Assembly: GCA_001303705.1 (NCBI GenBank)
Contig: LJUI01000120.1
Location: forward strand, 1-7,840
Source: a candidate division TA06 bacterium SM23_40
GTDB taxonomy: Bacteria; LJUI01; SM1-40
DNA length: 7,840 bases
Direction: 5' to 3'
Part shown: positions 6,071-7,840 of the stretch, one piece after another
Numbering within the stretch: position 1 is the first letter of the stretch
Layout: every line of letters begins with the position of its first letter
Position numbers and translations under genes: made by a program
Notes under the pieces: generated by a model
The model's database searches: none
Seen by the model: the letters and a program-made list of their open reading frames with translations, nothing else
What the model was told of the DNA's origin: nothing

Positions 6071-6891
6071 ATCCCTTGGAACCGAGAAGAGCGCTGGTGC
6101 GAGAGAAGATCCAGGAGAACAGGGAGACCTATTCTCTGACCCTCTCTTTGGCTGATCACGACCATTTTTCGTATAGGCCGGGACAGTTCAACATGCTGGG
6201 TCTTCCGGGAATGGGGGAGGCTCCCTTCTCCTTTAGCTCGCTTCATCTCGAGAGGGGGCGCTTCACCCACACCATCCGGGAGGCCGGCAGCCTGACTCGA
6301 TCTATCTGTCAGCTCGCCGCAGGCGACATCTTATCCATTCGGGGTCCCTATGGGAATGAGTGGCCGCTGGAGAAGGCGAAGGGCAGGCATCTGATCATCG
6401 TAGGCGGCGGCATCGGGATCGCCCCCCTGCGGCCGGTGATCCGTCATGCTCTAGGCAACGGCGAGGAATACGGGCGGTTGTACTTCCTGCTGGGGGCACG
6501 AACGGAAGACGACCTGCTGTTCAGGGAGGAATTCGAGAAACTGACCGCCGGCCGGGATGGCACCCTGTTGATGACGGTGGATAGAGGAGAAAAGAAGGAG
6601 CTGTCACATATCCGGGAGGGGCTGGTGACGGCTCTGCTCGATGAGATCGATGTCGATCCCGAGGAGAGTATCACCTTCACGTGCGGGCCTGAGTTGATGA
6701 TGAGATTCGTCGCCCGGCAGCTGATACAGATGGGGCAGGACCCGTACGACATCTTCGTCTCTATGGAGAGAAGAATGAAGTGCGGGATCGCCCACTGCGG
6801 CCACTGCCAGATAGGAGCGATGTACGTGTGCAAAGATGGGCCGATCTTCCCATACGGCGATATCAAGAGATTCGCTGACACCATGTTGTAG
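6067..6891 (+). CDS. hydG: Group 3b hydrogenase/sulfhydrogenase gamma subunit, FAD/NAD(P) reductase
   Basis: This 274-residue protein is the flavin reductase that exchanges electrons with NAD(P)H. It has a ferredoxin-reductase FAD domain (RPGQF at 37-41, APFSFSS at 52-58 as the flavin-binding segment), an NAD(P) domain with the Gly-rich GGGIGIAP loop (113-120) and CGPE (206-209), and a C-terminal iron-sulfur segment with Cys 239, 244, 247 and 255 (CGIAHCGHCQIGAMYVC), as in PyrK-type [2Fe-2S] subunits. All key residues are present and the length is normal. Start ATG at 6067 overlaps the hydB stop by four bases, consistent with coupling; longer in-frame starts lie inside hydB. The last codons belong to the first unit of a 22-bp repeat that runs into the spacer before hydD. 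The symbol follows the sulfhydrogenase naming; it is unrelated to the [FeFe]-hydrogenase maturase also called HydG. Confidence 0.92.
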   Translation: MNPLEPRRALVREKIQENRETYSLTLSLADHDHFSYRPGQFNMLGLPGMGEAPFSFSSLHLERGRFTHTIREAGSLTRSICQLAAGDILSIRGPYGNEWPLEKAKGRHLIIVGGGIGIAPLRPVIRHALGNGEEYGRLYFLLGARTEDDLLFREEFEKLTAGRDGTLLMTVDRGEKKELSHIREGLVTALLDEIDVDPEESITFTCGPELMMRFVARQLIQMGQDPYDIFVSMERRMKCGIAHCGHCQIGAMYVCKDGPIFPYGDIKRFADTML

Positions 6892-6938
6892 CGGCCCTGA
6901 CATGCTGCTGTAGCGGCGCTGACACCCTGTTGCAGGGG
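6873..6938. repeat. Three imperfect 22-bp repeats over the hydG 3' end
   Basis: Units at 6873-6894, 6895-6916 and 6917-6938 have the same length and align along their whole length, sharing CTGACA and a TGTAGCGG-like end. Unit 1 differs from unit 3 at three positions and from unit 2 at five. Unit 1 holds the last hydG codons and its TAG stop, so the 3' end of the gene appears to have been duplicated twice into the spacer. Unit 3 contains a small hairpin, CCCTG-TTG-CAGGG (6925-6937). A further short echo (GGATTGTGGC, GGATTGTAGG) follows at 6937-6956. Confidence 0.7.
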
Positions 6939-6964
6939 ATTGTGGCGGATTGTAGGGAGACGAT

Positions 6965-7732
6965 ATGGGGACCGGGAAGCGCATCGGCATATTCAAATAC
7001 AGCTCCTGCGCGGGCTGTCAGTTCCAGCTCTTCTACTTTCAGCACTACGTTCTGGAAACGATTCAGGCGGTGGACATCGTCTACTGCAAGATGCTGCAAT
7101 CGGGAGGGGAAGAAGATGGTCCTTTCGATCTGGCCTTGATAGAAGGGGCTATCACCGAGCAGTGGCAGGCGGATCAGCTGAAGAGGATACGGGAGAGGAG
7201 CGAACTGCTCGCACCCATCGGCTCCTGTGCTGTGTGTGGCGGTGTCCCGGCGATAAAGAACACTGCCCACGAGCTGGATGCCCAGAGAAGAGTGTACGAG
7301 GACATATCGGTTGTTCACTCTCTCAAGGCTCATCCCGTAGACCACTATGTCAGAGTCGACGGCTATGTCAGAGGCTGTCCGCCCGGAGTGAGAGACCTGG
7401 CAGAACTGGTCAAATCGCTGTTGCTCAACAAGACTCCCCGATTCCTCGATTACTCTGTCTGTGTGGAATGCAAGCTCGAAGAGGCTATCTGCGTGCTCGT
7501 CGCCTACCAGGAGCCGTGCATGGGACCGGTCACCAATGCCGGTTGCGGAGCCCTCTGCCCGTCCCGCGGACGGGCCTGTTACGGCTGCTGGGGGCCGATG
7601 AAAGACGCCAATGCCAAAGCCCTGGCGGACCGATTCGAGAGAATGGGCCTCGGCCGTGAAGAGATCTACCGGAGGTTCACGGAGTTTGGAGAGCCCACGG
7701 TGGAATGGAAGCCGGGGCAGGTGAAGCCGTGA
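6965..7732 (+). CDS. hydD: Group 3b [NiFe] hydrogenase/sulfhydrogenase delta (small) subunit
   Basis: This 255-residue small subunit carries the iron-sulfur chain next to the NiFe catalytic subunit. The N-terminal half has the proximal cluster ligands in small-subunit positions: SSCAGCQ (Cys 15 and 18), GSCAVCGG (Cys 88, with Cys 91) and RGCPPG (Cys 138). The C-terminal half has eight more Cys for two further clusters: CVECK (166, 169), C176, PCMGPVT (C185), AGCGALCPS (194, 198) and ACYGCWGP (205, 208). There is no Tat signal, which fits a cytoplasmic group 3 enzyme. ATG at 6965 follows GGGAG (6955-6959), 73 bases after hydG. The last nine residues are encoded inside the first unit of a 39-bp repeat, and the TGA overlaps a GTG start of the next frame. 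Arginine is AGA/AGG in 9 of 17 codons, against about 1 in 7 in ecfA. Confidence 0.93.
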   Translation: MGTGKRIGIFKYSSCAGCQFQLFYFQHYVLETIQAVDIVYCKMLQSGGEEDGPFDLALIEGAITEQWQADQLKRIRERSELLAPIGSCAVCGGVPAIKNTAHELDAQRRVYEDISVVHSLKAHPVDHYVRVDGYVRGCPPGVRDLAELVKSLLLNKTPRFLDYSVCVECKLEEAICVLVAYQEPCMGPVTNAGCGALCPSRGRACYGCWGPMKDANAKALADRFERMGLGREEIYRRFTEFGEPTVEWKPGQVKP

Positions 7733-7840
7733 GCGAACCGCAAATGGAAGCCGGGGCAGGTGAAGCCATGAGCGAGCCGCAAATGGAAGCCGGGGCAGGC
7801 GAAGCGATGAGTGAACCGCAAATGGAAGCCGGAACAGGTG
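7705..7840 (+). repeat. 39-bp tandem repeat across the hydD/hydA junction
   Basis: Units at 7705-7743, 7744-7782 and 7783-7821 plus a partial unit at 7822-7840 are nearly identical. In the frame of the next gene each full unit encodes MEAGAGEAxSEPQ (x is V in unit 1, M in units 2 and 3). Units 1 and 2 contain GGTGA followed four bases later by a start codon (GTG 7729, ATG 7768); unit 3 has GGCGA before ATG 7807. Each unit also begins with an in-frame ATG. Unit 1 simultaneously encodes the C-terminus and stop of hydD. The array may continue beyond the window. Confidence 0.93.
7729..7840 (+). CDS. Start of next gene, probably hydrogenase alpha (large) subunit, partial
   Basis: An open frame runs from GTG at 7729 to the window end. 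It overlaps the hydD stop (GTGA) and is preceded by GGTGA at 7720-7724, four bases before the start. The 37 visible codons are almost wholly the repeat MEAGAGEA-SEPQ, so nothing in them identifies the protein. The prediction that this is hydA, the NiFe-binding large subunit, rests on the conserved gene order hydB-hydG-hydD-hydA. The real start could also be any in-frame ATG in the repeats (7744, 7768, 7783, 7807, 7822) or one beyond the window. The acidic, Ala/Gly-rich repeat is not expected in the large-subunit fold and, if translated, would be a disordered N-terminal extension. Confidence 0.6.
   Translation, partial: MSEPQMEAGAGEAMSEPQMEAGAGEAMSEPQMEAGTG

Overview
The window carries two unrelated gene blocks on the + strand. 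It looks like a chromosome segment from a GC-rich anaerobe, probably a bacterium. The bacterial reading rests on clear Shine-Dalgarno sites, frequent GTG/TTG starts and a sigma70-like TTGACA-N17-TAGAGT site near 3183-3211. An archaeon is not excluded: GGTGA-type ribosome sites occur, and both gene families are also found in archaea. I cannot name a genus.

Block 1 (4-3096) is an energy-coupling factor (ECF) vitamin or micronutrient importer. It holds a membrane substrate-binding S component (4-804) and one long protein with two fused ECF ATPase domains (1126-3096). The transmembrane coupling subunit EcfT is not in the window; it may lie upstream of base 1 or elsewhere. The 321 bases between the two genes have no convincing gene but hold a 34-bp direct repeat pair, a 15-bp tandem repeat and a 7-bp inverted repeat.

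A 415-base gap (3097-3511) follows, with a promoter-like site, a short direct repeat and a perfect hairpin just before the next ribosome site. Arginine codon use also shifts between the blocks: AGA/AGG is rare in the ATPase gene and about half of arginines in the last complete gene.

Block 2 (3512-7840) begins with two possible regulatory or sensory genes, a 95-residue GYD-domain protein and a double-GAF protein with no output domain. It continues with subunits beta, gamma and delta of a cytoplasmic NAD(P)-linked group 3b [NiFe] hydrogenase/sulfhydrogenase, in the order hydB-hydG-hydD. A frame opening at 7729 and running off the window is where the catalytic large subunit hydA is expected. Electrons would pass between the NiFe site (alpha), the FeS chain of delta, the ferredoxin-like beta subunit and the FAD/NAD(P) subunit gamma.

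The most striking feature is structural. Short tandem or direct duplications occur at six places, mostly at gene ends and leaders. The best is a 39-bp in-frame repeat at the hydD/hydA junction, in which complete units carry a ribosome-site-like sequence and two in-frame start codons.
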